Shown here in pieces: positions 7,062-16,039 of a stretch of 37,197 nucleotides of DNA. The notes under the pieces are model-generated. The model searched no databases, was not told the DNA's origin, and worked only from the letters and a program-made list of their open reading frames with translations. The position numbers were made by a program, and so were the translations under genes. Source of the DNA: Leisingera sp. JC1. Its GTDB lineage: Bacteria > Pseudomonadota > Alphaproteobacteria > Rhodobacterales > Rhodobacteraceae. How positions within the stretch are numbered: the first letter of the stretch is position 1; each line of letters begins with the position of its first letter. The DNA is taken from the NCBI RefSeq assembly GCF_001679925.1, contig NZ_LYUZ01000099.1, forward strand, positions 1-37,197, in the 5' to 3' direction.

Positions 7062-8732
7062 TCAGCCGTCAGAGGCAGAGGTGAGATCCTGCAGCGCCGT
7101 CAGAACCAGCTCAGGGAAGTGGTAAAACAGCAGTGCCCCCGCCTCCTGGCTGATGCACAGCCGGGCATCCGGCAGCCCGTTCAGCATCTCGCGGACCGCT
7201 GAGAGCGGCGCCACGTGGTCTTCTCCCCCGTGCACGAACACGGATCGCGGCATCCGGGCCGGGATGCCGGTCCGGTTCCCCTGCCGCAGCATCTGCACAT
7301 CGGCCATGAACCCGGCGCCGCCCTGCTCCTGAAACAGCGCCTGACTTTGCTGAAGCAGCTGCAACAGATCCAGCTGCGACAACCGCGCCCGCTCCTTGCT
7401 GCCGCTGCGGGTCTGTATATGCAACAGCATCTTGTGCCCGTACCAGCGCAGTGCTGCCGCCCAGCCCTTCATCAGCACGGGCAGCATCCAATTGGCGCGC
7501 GTGGCGGCCAGCGCTACCAGCCATGCATAGCCGCTGAGGCCGGAAAACTGCCGCGGCGAACTGATGGCGCAATTTGAGGCAGCGGCCACCAGACCGGCAA
7601 TCCTGCTGTCCAGGCGGCTGGCTGCGATAAAACCGTAAAGCGCCCCGCCGCGATGGCACAGCAGCACCGGACGCTGCAGGTTTTCATGCGCCATCAGGGC
7701 AATCAGCTGCTGCACAAAGGCTTCCGCGGGGTCCTCTCCGCGTTTCAGCGGCACCGAACCGCCATAGCCGCGGCGCATCGGCGCATAGACCCTGAAGCCC
7801 AGATTCCGCAGCTGCGGCTGCAAACGCTGCAGCGGCGCAATCCCGTCCAGCATGCCATGCACGAAAATCACCGGCTGGCCGGTCTCCGCCCCCAGCCGGA
7901 AGCACTGGGAGCGCTGACCGGAACTGTCCTCATAGGTGCCCGAGGGCGGCAGCACCTCGCCCCGCGATATTGCCAGGTCCCGGCTGTGTTCATTCATCAG
8001 AAAGACCGCCAGCCGGATCAGCTCTGCCGGGCCGGGCGCGCCGGCCTGGCCCGCGGCCTGTTCCAGCCTGCCGTCGACTTTGCCGCCCGGGCTGTGCGCT
8101 GTGTCTTTCAGAGGCGCGAAATCCGCCTCCTGCAGGCCCAGCGCTGCGGCAACCGGGACAGCCGCCTCCGCCGTCTGCACCCCGTCCAGCCGCTCTGCCA
8201 TGACTGCAACAGATGCATCTGGACCGCTCAGGCGCACCGGGCGGCACAGGAACCGCTCGCCGGGGGTGCGGGAGGCCAGCAGCAGCACGTCCCGCCAGGA
8301 AAAGGCCCCGCAGCGCACGTCCTCAAGGTAGCTTTGCCACAGCTCAGCCGCCGCCTGCGTCAATCCCAGTGCAGAAGGCAGCGGCCCATTGCCGGTCAAT
8401 TGGCGTGCCGCCCGCTGCGAGGCGTTCAGAAGACCGCCGTCCGGGCGCGCCTCCGCCAGCAGCCAGAACCGGCTGCAGCTGCCGGAATAGGCTCCCGGGT
8501 GCGGCCGCCCTGCCCGCTGCCACTGCTGCTCCTGGATCTCAGCCGCCCGGGCAAAATGCGCCTGCAGCACAGGCCGGCGGCCTTGCGGCATTCCGCCCGC
8601 CGCAGGTGTGCCCGGACCGTCCTGCGCACCGGACATGAAACGGTCGAATTGCTCCGGCCGGATCATCGTTTCATAAATGGCGGCCACGACCTGGTCTTGC
8701 GACAAGGCCTGCCCATGGCACAAGAGAGTCAC
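7062..8732 (-). CDS. Alpha/beta-hydrolase-fold protein with arginine at the nucleophile position
   Basis: Translation probably starts at GTG 8732, with GGAGGG 6 nt before it, giving 556 residues; the frame is open to 8894 but without a ribosome site there. The C-terminal half is an alpha/beta hydrolase: oxyanion strand IFVHGMLDG near 290, nucleophile elbow LLCHRGGALYGF near 361, acid-loop GGEDHVAP, and a His in FYHFPEL near the end. The usual GxSxG serine is Arg361, so ordinary hydrolase activity is unlikely. The N-terminal 240 residues, starting LSQDQVVAAIYETMIRPEQF, look like the sensor-type region of LuxR-like alpha/beta-hydrolase regulators, but no helix-turn-helix follows; the protein ends in TSASDG. 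A ligand-binding or sensing role is inference. Confidence 0.75.
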   Translation of the reverse strand: MTLLCHGQALSQDQVVAAIYETMIRPEQFDRFMSGAQDGPGTPAAGGMPQGRRPVLQAHFARAAEIQEQQWQRAGRPHPGAYSGSCSRFWLLAEARPDGGLLNASQRAARQLTGNGPLPSALGLTQAAAELWQSYLEDVRCGAFSWRDVLLLASRTPGERFLCRPVRLSGPDASVAVMAERLDGVQTAEAAVPVAAALGLQEADFAPLKDTAHSPGGKVDGRLEQAAGQAGAPGPAELIRLAVFLMNEHSRDLAISRGEVLPPSGTYEDSSGQRSQCFRLGAETGQPVIFVHGMLDGIAPLQRLQPQLRNLGFRVYAPMRRGYGGSVPLKRGEDPAEAFVQQLIALMAHENLQRPVLLCHRGGALYGFIAASRLDSRIAGLVAAASNCAISSPRQFSGLSGYAWLVALAATRANWMLPVLMKGWAAALRWYGHKMLLHIQTRSGSKERARLSQLDLLQLLQQSQALFQEQGGAGFMADVQMLRQGNRTGIPARMPRSVFVHGGEDHVAPLSAVREMLNGLPDARLCISQEAGALLFYHFPELVLTALQDLTSASDG

Positions 8733-8929
8733 CCCTGTCCCTCCAATACAGTTTAGGAAGTCAAAGAAGCACCGCACCCGGCAAGCACGCGGCACGCGCA
8801 GGGGATGGTGCAGGCCTTCTGGCCTGCATGTTTCAGGCAGCCTGCCTGTAAACAGAAAATACCCGGCTGATGCCGCCCGGGACCGGGCTGGCATGCACTG
8901 CCGAATTGCCCCAATTCTTGGGGCCCCAA
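8733..8929 (-). promoter_or_regulatory. Structured leader / operator region upstream of the hydrolase-fold gene
   Basis: Several inverted repeats lie in the 200 bp before the GTG start. CCCCAA-TTC-TTGGGG at 8909-8923 overlaps the perfect palindrome TTGGGGCCCCAA at 8918-8929, so two alternative hairpins compete for the same arm. CAGGCA-GGC-TGCCTG (minus strand) lies at 8834-8848, and TGCAGGCC-AGAA-GGCCTGCA at 8809-8828. AT-rich DNA at about 8950-9037 is the likely promoter. Whether these are RNA structures or protein operators is unknown. Confidence 0.4.
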
Positions 8930-9037
8930 ACTATTGGGCGCGGGCGCCCTCTCTGACCTACAACCAATTTGCGAAACAGCTATGATCAAATTCAACTAAA
9001 ATTCAACATTTATTTCAGATGCATAAATTCGCATACC

Positions 9038-9068
9038 AAAACACCGTGGCTTTATGCCACGGTGTTTT
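9038..9068. terminator. Bidirectional-looking intrinsic terminator after the HIT gene
   Basis: AAAACACCGTGGC-TTTAT-GCCACGGTGTTTT is a 13-bp near-perfect stem with A/T runs on both sides, lying 34 bp beyond the stop of the minus-strand HIT gene. It should end that transcript and insulate the promoter of the hydrolase-fold gene. Confidence 0.9.
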
Positions 9069-9101
9069 CACATTTCAAAAGATACTGACAGGCAGGAAAG
9101 A

Positions 9102-9527
9102 TCAGCCCGACGCCAGCGCCGCACGGATTTTTTCAGCCTGGGATTGGATCAGCTCCATGTCACCCATGGTGCCCGGCGGGCGCAGCCGGTCGCCCTCGTG
9201 CCGCGGCAGCACATGCATATGCAGGTGGAACACCTCCTGCCCGCCGGCCGCTTCGTTGAACTGCTGCACGGTGACCCCATCCGCGCCGAACGCGGTGATC
9301 ACCGCCTGCGACAGTTTCTGCACCGTCTGCATCACCGCCGCCAGCTGCGCCGGGGTGGCATCCAGGATATTGCGGCACGGGGTTTTGGGAATGACCAGCA
9401 GATGGCCGTCGGCCCGCGGCATGATATCCATGAAGGCCACGGTATCGTCATCCTCATAGACGCGGGTCGAGGGGATCTCCCCGCGCAGGAGCTTGGCAAA
9501 AATATTGTCGGGGTCATAGGCAGGCAT
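9102..9527 (-). CDS. HIT-family (histidine triad) nucleotide-binding hydrolase
   Basis: A 141-residue cytoplasmic protein. The histidine triad HLHMHVLPR is at 101-109, and the N-terminal FAKLLRGEIPSTRVYEDD and DGHLLVIPK segments are typical of the Hint branch, which hydrolyses aminoacyl-AMP or other purine nucleoside phosphoramidates. The biological substrate is unknown. ATG 9527 has AAGGAG 9 nt upstream. It is transcribed divergently from ctaD, with an FNR-type box in the shared intergenic region, and ends at a strong hairpin. Confidence 0.95.
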   Translation of the reverse strand: MPAYDPDNIFAKLLRGEIPSTRVYEDDDTVAFMDIMPRADGHLLVIPKTPCRNILDATPAQLAAVMQTVQKLSQAVITAFGADGVTVQQFNEAAGGQEVFHLHMHVLPRHEGDRLRPPGTMGDMELIQSQAEKIRAALASG

Positions 9528-9641
9528 GCGTCCGGGCTCCTTGTTCTGGCTTTCTCCCGGTTGTGCGCGCGCCCCGCCCTTAGGTCAAGCGCTCAGAACC
9601 GGGCAATTCCCAGGGCATTCAAGCCCCTGCGGCAATAAATC

Positions 9642-9655
9642 TTGATCCAGATCAA
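9642..9655. promoter_or_regulatory. FNR-type (FnrL) box upstream of ctaD
   Basis: TTGATCCAGATCAA matches the FNR/FnrL consensus TTGAT-N4-ATCAA exactly. It lies 108 bp before the ctaD start codon and 115 bp before the divergent HIT gene start. In alphaproteobacteria FnrL senses oxygen through an iron-sulfur cluster and controls respiratory genes. A site upstream of the aa3 oxidase subunit fits oxygen control; the direction of regulation cannot be read from the sequence. Confidence 0.8.
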
Positions 9656-9762
9656 ACTCCGCCATTGAAGGCCCCGGCAGGCCACACTAAAACTCGCAAG
9701 GAATCCAGGCCGCCCGGAGTCCGTCTCCGGTGGCCTTTCGTTATGCAGCAGGAGGCACCTAA

Positions 9763-11436
9763 ATGGCAGACGCAGCCATTCATGGTCACGGCCACGAGGA
9801 CGAGCGGAGCTTTTTCACCCGCTGGTTCATGAGCACGAACCATAAGGATATCGGCATTCTTTACCTGATCGTTTCGGCGATTGCAGGTCTCATCTCCGTC
9901 ATCTTCACCGTCTACATGCGGCTGGAGCTGATGGATCCCGGCGTTCAGTACATGTGCCTGGAAGGCGCGCGCCTGTTCGCAGACGCTGCTGCGGAATGTA
10001 CTCCGAACGGCCACCTCTGGAACGTGATGATCACCGCCCACGGCATCCTGATGATGTTCTTCGTGGTGATCCCGGCGCTGTTCGGCGGTTTCGGCAACTA
10101 TTTCATGCCGCTGCAGATCGGCGCTCCGGACATGGCGTTCCCGCGCATGAACAACCTGTCGTTCTGGATGTATGTCGCAGGCACCTCGCTGGCGGTCCTC
10201 TCGGTTGTCTCCCCGGGCGGCAATGACCAGCTGGGCTCCGGCGTCGGCTGGGTTCTTTACCCGCCGCTCAGCGTGAACGAAGGCGGCTACTCGATGGACC
10301 TGGCGATCTTCGCCGTGCACGTCTCGGGCGCCTCCTCGATCCTGGGTGCGATCAACATGATCACCACCTTCCTGAACATGCGCGCCCCGGGCATGACCCT
10401 GTTCAAGGTGCCGCTGTTCTCGTGGTCGATCTTCGTCACCTCCTGGCTGATCCTGCTGAGCTTGCCGGTTCTGGCCGGCGCCATCACCATGCTGCTGATG
10501 GACCGCAACTTCGGCTTCACCTTCTTTGACGCGGCTGGCGGCGGCGACCCGATCCTGTACCAGCACATCCTGTGGTTCTTCGGCCACCCGGAAGTGTACA
10601 TCGTGATCCTGCCCGGCTTCGGCATCATCTCCCACGTCATCGCCACCTTCGCGCGCAAGCCGGTGTTCGGCTACCTGCCGATGGTCTGGGCGATCATCGC
10701 CATCGGCGTGCTGGGCTTTGTCGTCTGGGCGCACCACATGTACACCGTCGGCATGTCGCTGAACCAGCAGGCCTACTTCATGCTGGCCACCATGGTGATC
10801 GCGGTTCCGACCGGCGTGAAAGTGTTCTCCTGGATCGCAACCATGTGGGGCGGCTCGATCGAGTTCAAGGCTCCGATGATGTTCGCCTTCGGCTTCCTGT
10901 TCCTGTTCACCGTCGGCGGTGTGACCGGCGTGGTGCTGTCGCAGGCGGCTGTCGACCGTGCCTATCACGACACCTATTACGTTGTGGCGCACTTCCACTA
11001 CGTGATGTCGCTTGGTGCGGTGTTCGCGATCTTCTCCGGCGTCTACTTCTACTTCGGCAAGATGACCGGCCGCCAGTATAACGAGCTGGGCGCCCAGATC
11101 CACTTCTGGATGTTCTTCATCGGCGCCAACCTGACCTTCTTCCCCCAGCACTTCCTGGGCCGTCAGGGCATGCCGCGCCGCTACATCGACTATCCGGAAG
11201 GGTTCGCCTACTGGAACAAGATCTCGTCCTACGGCGCGTTCTTGTCCTTTGCCTCGTTCCTGCTGTTCTTCGGCGTGGTGATCTATTCGCTGCTGCGCGG
11301 TGCCCGCGTCACCCAGAACAACTACTGGAACGAATACGCGGACACCCTGGAGTGGACCCTGCCCTCTCCGCCGCCGGAGCACACCTTCGAAATCCTGCCC
11401 AAGCAGGAAGACTGGGACCGCTCGCATTCGCACTAA
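9763..11436 (+). CDS. ctaD: aa3-type cytochrome c oxidase subunit I
   Basis: Subunit I of complex IV reduces O2 to water in the inner membrane and pumps protons. The 557-residue length and about 12 membrane segments are normal. All cofactor ligands are visible: His93 and His412 (heme a), His410 (heme a3), and His275, His324 and His325 (CuB), with Tyr279 in HPEVY for the His-Tyr crosslink. The proton-path residues Asp123, Glu277 and Lys353 are all present, so it is an A1-type enzyme. ATG 9763 follows AGGAGG. It stands alone, separated from other oxidase genes, with a perfect FNR box upstream and a strong terminator downstream. ctaC, ctaE and assembly genes are not in the window. Confidence 0.98.
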   Translation: MADAAIHGHGHEDERSFFTRWFMSTNHKDIGILYLIVSAIAGLISVIFTVYMRLELMDPGVQYMCLEGARLFADAAAECTPNGHLWNVMITAHGILMMFFVVIPALFGGFGNYFMPLQIGAPDMAFPRMNNLSFWMYVAGTSLAVLSVVSPGGNDQLGSGVGWVLYPPLSVNEGGYSMDLAIFAVHVSGASSILGAINMITTFLNMRAPGMTLFKVPLFSWSIFVTSWLILLSLPVLAGAITMLLMDRNFGFTFFDAAGGGDPILYQHILWFFGHPEVYIVILPGFGIISHVIATFARKPVFGYLPMVWAIIAIGVLGFVVWAHHMYTVGMSLNQQAYFMLATMVIAVPTGVKVFSWIATMWGGSIEFKAPMMFAFGFLFLFTVGGVTGVVLSQAAVDRAYHDTYYVVAHFHYVMSLGAVFAIFSGVYFYFGKMTGRQYNELGAQIHFWMFFIGANLTFFPQHFLGRQGMPRRYIDYPEGFAYWNKISSYGAFLSFASFLLFFGVVIYSLLRGARVTQNNYWNEYADTLEWTLPSPPPEHTFEILPKQEDWDRSHSH

Positions 11437-11461
11437 GCGGCCCCGGATCCTGAAATAGCCA

Positions 11462-11494
11462 AAGGCCCCGGCGCTGATGCTCCGGGGCCTTTTT
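11462..11494 (+). terminator. Terminator of ctaD
   Basis: AAGGCCCCGG-CGCTGATGCT-CCGGGGCCTT followed by TTT, 26 bp after the ctaD stop. A 10-bp stem with a T-run gives a textbook intrinsic terminator. Confidence 0.92.
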
Positions 11495-11590
11495 CATACC
11501 CTCCTGACGGGCTGAACAGCTGCAGTGGACATCCCGTTTTTCCGGCACATCATTTGAGCAAGAGCTTTCCTCCCCAGCAGGCCCGAACCG

Positions 11591-12082
11591 ATGCCCTATA
11601 ACTGGACCCGCCCGCAGGCCGGCGCCGAGCGCGAACTGCACCTCTGGCCGCACCAATCGCTGCCGCCCAAGGGATACGTGCGCTTCATCGGCCTCACGGC
11701 AATTCTGATCTGCGTGCCCCTGGTGCCGCTTCTGGGATCCTTTCTGCTCTGGGGCCTCCTGCCATTCCTGCTGCTGGCGCTGTTCGGCATGAAATGGGCG
11801 CTGGACCGCAGCCGCCGCGACCACCAGATCCTCGAAGTGCTGACCCTCACCGCTGACGAAGCAAGGCTGGACCGGATCAACCCGGATGGGGCCCGCCAAA
11901 GCTGGCACTGCAACCGCTACTGGACCCGGGTGGAGATGCACGACCATGACGGGCCCGTGCCCCATTACGTGACCCTGCAGGGCGGCGGCCGCGAGGTCGA
12001 AATCGGCGCCTTCCTCTCGGAAGAAGAACGGGTGGCGCTCTACGCCGACCTCAAAACTGCCTTGTCCGGTCAGCAGACGTGA
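11591..12082 (+). CDS. DUF2244-family membrane protein
   Basis: A 163-residue protein with two adjacent membrane segments at about 32-65 (FIGLTAILICVPLVPLLGSF and the following LLWGLLPFLLLALFG) and a soluble C-terminal domain containing SWHCNRYWTRVEM and VEIGAFLSEEERVALYADLK. This is the pattern of DUF2244 proteins, which in alphaproteobacteria often lie near cytochrome oxidase genes. Here the gene follows ctaD but is cut off from it by a terminator. No enzymatic role is known; help in respiratory-complex biogenesis would be inference from location only. Confidence 0.85.
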   Translation: MPYNWTRPQAGAERELHLWPHQSLPPKGYVRFIGLTAILICVPLVPLLGSFLLWGLLPFLLLALFGMKWALDRSRRDHQILEVLTLTADEARLDRINPDGARQSWHCNRYWTRVEMHDHDGPVPHYVTLQGGGREVEIGAFLSEEERVALYADLKTALSGQQT

Positions 12083-12085
12083 AAA

Positions 12086-12104
12086 AGGCCCGCAATGCGG
12101 GCCT
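12086..12104. terminator. Hairpin terminator between convergent DUF2244 and yqeY-like genes
   Basis: AGGCCCGC-AAT-GCGGGCCT is a perfect 8-bp stem directly after the DUF2244 stop. It is flanked by AAAAA on the left and a T-rich stretch on the right, so it can serve both convergent genes. Confidence 0.75.
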
Positions 12105-12180
12105 CATCTTATCTTCTTTCAACAAATTTCCGCGCTGCAGGCATCGCTCGCCAGCACGGTATCAGCCTCGCGGCAACGGA

Positions 12181-12654
12181 TCAGCAGTCACCCTTGCTGC
12201 AGAGCTGATCCTTGACCATCGGGCCGGCTTTGCCGAAATCCATCTGGCCGGTGTATTTCGCCTTAAGCGCCGCCATCACCTTGCCCATGTCGCGAATCGA
12301 TTCGGCGCCTGTTTCAGCCACCGCGGCCTTCACCGCCTCGGCAGCTTCATCGTCGCTCAGCTGCTGCGGCAGAAACTCTTCGATCACACTGATCTCGCCC
12401 AGTTCCCGCTCTGCCAGATCCAGCCGCCCGCCTTCCTCATAGGCGCGGGCGCTTTCCTTGCGCTGCTTGGTCATCTTGCCCAGGATGGCAAGGATTTCAC
12501 CGTCGCCGATGCTGGTTTCCTCGCCATCGGCACGGGCCGCGATCTCGCGGTCCTTGATGGCGGCATTGATCAGCCGCAGCGTGGCCAGCCGGTCGGCGGC
12601 CTTGTCTTTCATCGCCTGCTTCAGGGCCTGATTGACCCGTGTGCGCGTATCCAT
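12181..12654 (-). CDS. GatB/YqeY domain-containing protein
   Basis: A 157-residue protein of the YqeY family, which shares the tail domain of the GatB subunit of tRNA amidotransferase. The N-terminus MDTRTRVNQALKQAMKDK and LATLRLINAAIKDREI are typical, and the C-terminal half contains EEFLPQQLSDDEAAEAV and GKVMAALKAKYTGQMDFG. The role is not firmly established; binding tRNA or aminoacyl-tRNA is a family-based guess. The ATG at 12654 is preferred because family members start here, though GGGGAT is rather far upstream; an in-frame ATG at 12666 is the alternative. It is divergent from carA. Confidence 0.9.
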   Translation of the reverse strand: MDTRTRVNQALKQAMKDKAADRLATLRLINAAIKDREIAARADGEETSIGDGEILAILGKMTKQRKESARAYEEGGRLDLAERELGEISVIEEFLPQQLSDDEAAEAVKAAVAETGAESIRDMGKVMAALKAKYTGQMDFGKAGPMVKDQLCSKGDC

Positions 12655-12836
12655 ATTCAAAAGCATCCCCATGGTTGCCGGACACCGATGGTTATCCATT
12701 CCGGCGCTTCTGCGCAAGTTTTCAGTAAACTTTCAATTCCGGACCCCGCGTCAGCCTGCCGGCCCCTTGCAGGCTTGACCCGCATGGGCGCTCCCCTTAC
12801 AAGCCCATGAATTTTACCCGCATGGAGACTCGCGCA

Positions 12837-13997
12837 ATGGCCGCTTCCGCCCCGACCAAGCCCACCGCATGCCTGGCGCTCGCTGATGGCACCGTCTTTT
12901 ACGGCACCGGTTTCGGCGCGACCGGCGACACCGTGGCCGAGCTCTGCTTCAACACCGCGATGACCGGCTACCAGGAGATCATGACCGATCCGTCCTACGC
13001 CGGCCAGATCGTCACCTTTACCTTCCCGCACATCGGCAACACCGGCGTCACCCCGGAAGATGATGAAACCGGCGATCCCGTCGCCGCCGGCATGGTGGTG
13101 AAATGGGATCCGACGCTGGCCTCCAACTGGCGCGCGACAGAAGAGCTGAAGGACTGGCTCACCCGCACAGGCCGCATCGCTATCGGCGGCGTCGACACCC
13201 GCCGCCTAACCCGCGCGATCCGCCAGCAGGGCGCACCGCATGTGGCACTGGCGCATGACCCAGAGGGCAACTTCGACATTGAGGCGCTGGTCGCCAAGGC
13301 ACGCGGCTGGTCCGGCCTCGTGGGCCTGGACCTTGCCAAAGACGTGACCTGCGCGCAAAGCTACCGCTGGGACGAGATGCGCTGGGCCTGGCCGGACGGC
13401 TATGCCCGCCAGGAAGCGCCCAAGCACAAGGTTGTGGCCGTTGACTATGGCGCCAAGCGCAACATCTTGCGCTGCCTCGCCTCCGCAGGCTGCGACGTGA
13501 CCGTGCTGCCCGCCAATGCAACGGCTGAGGAAGTGCTGGCGCACAACCCCGACGGCGTGTTCCTGTCCAACGGCCCGGGCGACCCGGCTGCCACTGGCGA
13601 ATACGCAGTGCCGATGATCCAGGACGTTCTGAAAGCCGACCTGCCGGTCTTCGGCATCTGCCTCGGCCACCAGATGCTGGCCCTGGCCCTGGGCGCCAAA
13701 ACCGTCAAGATGAACCACGGCCACCACGGCGCCAACCATCCGGTCAAGGAGCATGCCACCGGCAAGGTGGAAATCACCTCGATGAACCACGGCTTTGCAG
13801 TTGATGCGCAGACCCTGCCCGAAGGCGTCGAGGAATCGCATGTGTCGCTGTTTGACGGTTCCAACTGCGGCATCCGGATTGCAGGTAAGCCGGTCTTCTC
13901 GGTGCAGCACCACCCCGAAGCCAGCCCCGGCCCGCAGGACAGCTTCTACCTGTTCGAGCGCTTTGCCGACGCGATGGCAGAACGCAAATCTGCGTAA
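12837..13997 (+). CDS. carA: Carbamoyl-phosphate synthase small (glutaminase) subunit
   Basis: CarA hydrolyses glutamine and channels ammonia to CarB for carbamoyl phosphate, used for arginine and pyrimidines. The 386-residue length is normal. The N-terminal CPSase_sm_chain domain ([31 protein letters not shown]) is followed by a class I amidotransferase domain with nucleophile Cys in FGICLGHQM and the catalytic His/Glu in [10 protein letters not shown] start it at ATG 12837, which has GGAG 9 nt upstream; the in-frame ATG at 12807 has no ribosome site. carB is not adjacent. Confidence 0.97.
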   Translation: MAASAPTKPTACLALADGTVFYGTGFGATGDTVAELCFNTAMTGYQEIMTDPSYAGQIVTFTFPHIGNTGVTPEDDETGDPVAAGMVVKWDPTLASNWRATEELKDWLTRTGRIAIGGVDTRRLTRAIRQQGAPHVALAHDPEGNFDIEALVAKARGWSGLVGLDLAKDVTCAQSYRWDEMRWAWPDGYARQEAPKHKVVAVDYGAKRNILRCLASAGCDVTVLPANATAEEVLAHNPDGVFLSNGPGDPAATGEYAVPMIQDVLKADLPVFGICLGHQMLALALGAKTVKMNHGHHGANHPVKEHATGKVEITSMNHGFAVDAQTLPEGVEESHVSLFDGSNCGIRIAGKPVFSVQHHPEASPGPQDSFYLFERFADAMAERKSA

Positions 13998-14009
13998 AAA
14001 ACCGGCTCG

Positions 14010-14031
14010 CCATGCCGCTCCGGCGGCATGG
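14010..14031 (+). terminator. Possible terminator of carA
   Basis: CCATGCCG-CTCCGG-CGGCATGG, an 8-bp stem 12 bp beyond the carA stop, is preceded by an A-run but followed by TTAACG rather than a T-run. Termination here is plausible but weak. Confidence 0.45.
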
Positions 14032-14107
14032 TTAACGCCGCATTTACCAACTTTTAACCCCCTGCCGCCAGCCTGAACGCCTCTGGTTTCAGTGTTGCGG
14101 GCAGGCG

Positions 14108-16039
14108 ATGGGTATTTTGTCACAGCCGCAGCGGCAGTTTCGTCTGCCGCCGCATGGAAAGCCCCCGCAGCAGGGCCAGACCGCCGGTGCTTTGCCGCCA
14201 GTCGACAGCAGCAGCATGATGAAAGCGCTGGTGCTGCGTCAGCATCAAGGGGCCGCGCTTGGCCGGGTGCTGGTCGCCGAGGGCCTGGCCAGCGAAGACC
14301 GGGTTCAGGACACATTGTCCTGCCAGTACCGGATCCCCCGCGCAGACTTGTCCGGCCAAATGGCCAATGCGCGGCTGCTGGCCTGCAAACCCGCAGCGTT
14401 CTGGCTGCGCCACTGCGCTGTTCCCTGGATGCAGCTGGGCCGGACCGTCACCCTGGCCGTGGCCCACCCCGACCGGTTTGCAATCCTGCAGCAGGAACTG
14501 CAGGACAAATTCGAACACATCACGCCTGTTCTGGCCAGCGAAGCGCAAATCACCGCTTTGCTGACGGCGCACTTCAGCCCGGCGCTGGTGCGGAGGGCAA
14601 GCTGCAGCGTGCCCCTGCGCCTGAGCTGCCGCTCCCTGCGGCCGCCCCGGGGCCGCGCTCTGCTGGCCGCCTTGGCCATTCCGGCACTCTATCTGGCCTG
14701 GCACGCACCGGCAGCACTTCCCGCTGCCCTCAGTGCACTGGCGCTGCTGACTGTGCTCCTGTTCACAGCGCTCAAGCTCTTCGGGCTCGCCTCTTACTGG
14801 CAGGCACGGGCGGACAGGATATCCGCTGCGCCTGCGGCTGCCCCGCCCGCCCGCACCGGTTACCCCATGATTTCGATCCTGGTGCCGCTTTTCCGGGAGG
14901 CGGAGATCAGCCGCGCCCTGCTCGCCCGGATCCGGAAGCTCAGCTATCCGCGGGCGCAGACGGACGTGATCCTGGTGCTGGAGGAGCACGACAGCGTCAC
15001 CCGCGCCGCCTTGGAGAACACCCGCCTGCCGCCCTGGATCCGGGTGGTGGAGGTCCCGGCCTATGGCGGGCTGACAACCAAACCGCGGGCGATGAACTAT
15101 GCGCTGAACTTCTGCCGGGGGGATATCATCGGGGTCTGGGACGCAGAGGATGCGCCCCAGACCGACCAGCTGGACCAGGTGGCGCGGGCCTTTGCCTCAG
15201 CCGGGGACCGCACCGCCTGCTTCCAAGGGGTGCTGGACTACTACAATCCCGGCACCAACTGGATTTCGCGCTGTTTCACGTTGGAATATGCCAGCTGGTT
15301 CCGCATCGTCCTGGATGGCATTGCCCGGCTTGGCCTGGTGGTGCCCCTGGGCGGCACCACCATGTTCGTACGCCGGACGGTGCTGGAGGAGCTGGGCGGA
15401 TGGGATGCCCACAATGTTACCGAGGACGCCGATCTGGGTGTCCGCCTGTACCGGGCGGGCTACCGCACCGAGATGCTGCCCAGCACCACTTACGAGGAGG
15501 CCAATTGGCGCCCCTGGCCCTGGATCAGGCAGCGCTCCCGCTGGCTCAAGGGGTTCATGGTGACATACCTGGTGCATATGCGCCAGCCGCTGCGGCTGCT
15601 GGCCGATCTGGGCTGGACGCGCTTCCTTGGCTTTCAGGCCTTCTTTCTGGGCACCATCGGGCAGTTTCTGTTTGCTCCCGTTCTCTGGTCATTCTGGCTG
15701 TTTACCCTGGGCCTGCCGCACCCGGGCGCCGAAAGCCTGCCGCCACAGCTTCTGCTGCTGGCGGCGGCCACGCTGGTGTTCTTTGAAGGGCTGGGGCTGG
15801 TGATCAGCATCACCGCGGCCTTTGCCATGGGGCGGCCCTGGCTGGCCGCCTGGGCGCCGGCGATGATCCTCTACTTTCCGATGGGGGCCATCGCCGTCGC
15901 CAAGGCCGCGCATGAGCTGCTCGCCCGCCCGTTTTTCTGGGACAAAACAGCCCACGGCATCAAACCCGCAGCCCGGCCCCGGTGCTGGCTCTGGCGGCTT
16001 ATCCCCGCCCGCTGGCGTCCTGCTTCAGCCGGGTCATGA
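14108..16039 (+). CDS. Membrane glycosyltransferase, GT2 family, BcsA-like, with N-terminal MshEN-like domain
   Basis: A 643-residue protein. Residues about 40-165 (GAALGRVLVAEGLASEDRVQ, then CAVPWMQLGRTVTLAVAHPD) resemble the N-terminal domain of type II secretion/MshE ATPases, which binds c-di-GMP in some proteins. Two membrane segments follow at about 184-225. The GT2 domain from about 252 has the processive-enzyme signature: DAED at 345-348, TEDADL at 438-443 and QRSRW at 475-479. Further membrane segments lie at about 515-590. It probably polymerises or exports a surface polysaccharide using a nucleotide sugar; the sugar is unknown. No BcsB or export partner is adjacent. The last 41 bp overlap the convergent GntR gene. 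Confidence 0.85.
   Translation: MGILSQPQRQFRLPPHGKPPQQGQTAGALPPVDSSSMMKALVLRQHQGAALGRVLVAEGLASEDRVQDTLSCQYRIPRADLSGQMANARLLACKPAAFWLRHCAVPWMQLGRTVTLAVAHPDRFAILQQELQDKFEHITPVLASEAQITALLTAHFSPALVRRASCSVPLRLSCRSLRPPRGRALLAALAIPALYLAWHAPAALPAALSALALLTVLLFTALKLFGLASYWQARADRISAAPAAAPPARTGYPMISILVPLFREAEISRALLARIRKLSYPRAQTDVILVLEEHDSVTRAALENTRLPPWIRVVEVPAYGGLTTKPRAMNYALNFCRGDIIGVWDAEDAPQTDQLDQVARAFASAGDRTACFQGVLDYYNPGTNWISRCFTLEYASWFRIVLDGIARLGLVVPLGGTTMFVRRTVLEELGGWDAHNVTEDADLGVRLYRAGYRTEMLPSTTYEEANWRPWPWIRQRSRWLKGFMVTYLVHMRQPLRLLADLGWTRFLGFQAFFLGTIGQFLFAPVLWSFWLFTLGLPHPGAESLPPQLLLLAAATLVFFEGLGLVISITAAFAMGRPWLAAWAPAMILYFPMGAIAVAKAAHELLARPFFWDKTAHGIKPAARPRCWLWRLIPARWRPASAGS

Noticed and set aside
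9652-11433. A 593-codon open frame on the minus strand opposite ctaD
   Set aside because: It is antisense to a gene with every cofactor ligand intact. The product is rich in His, Arg, Asp and Gln without any domain, as expected from the complement of a high-GC membrane protein gene.
14092-15786. A long second plus-strand frame overlapping the glycosyltransferase
   Set aside because: The overlapping frame that carries the DxD and QxxRW motifs is clearly the gene; this frame yields a low-complexity Gly/Ala/Pro/Arg product.
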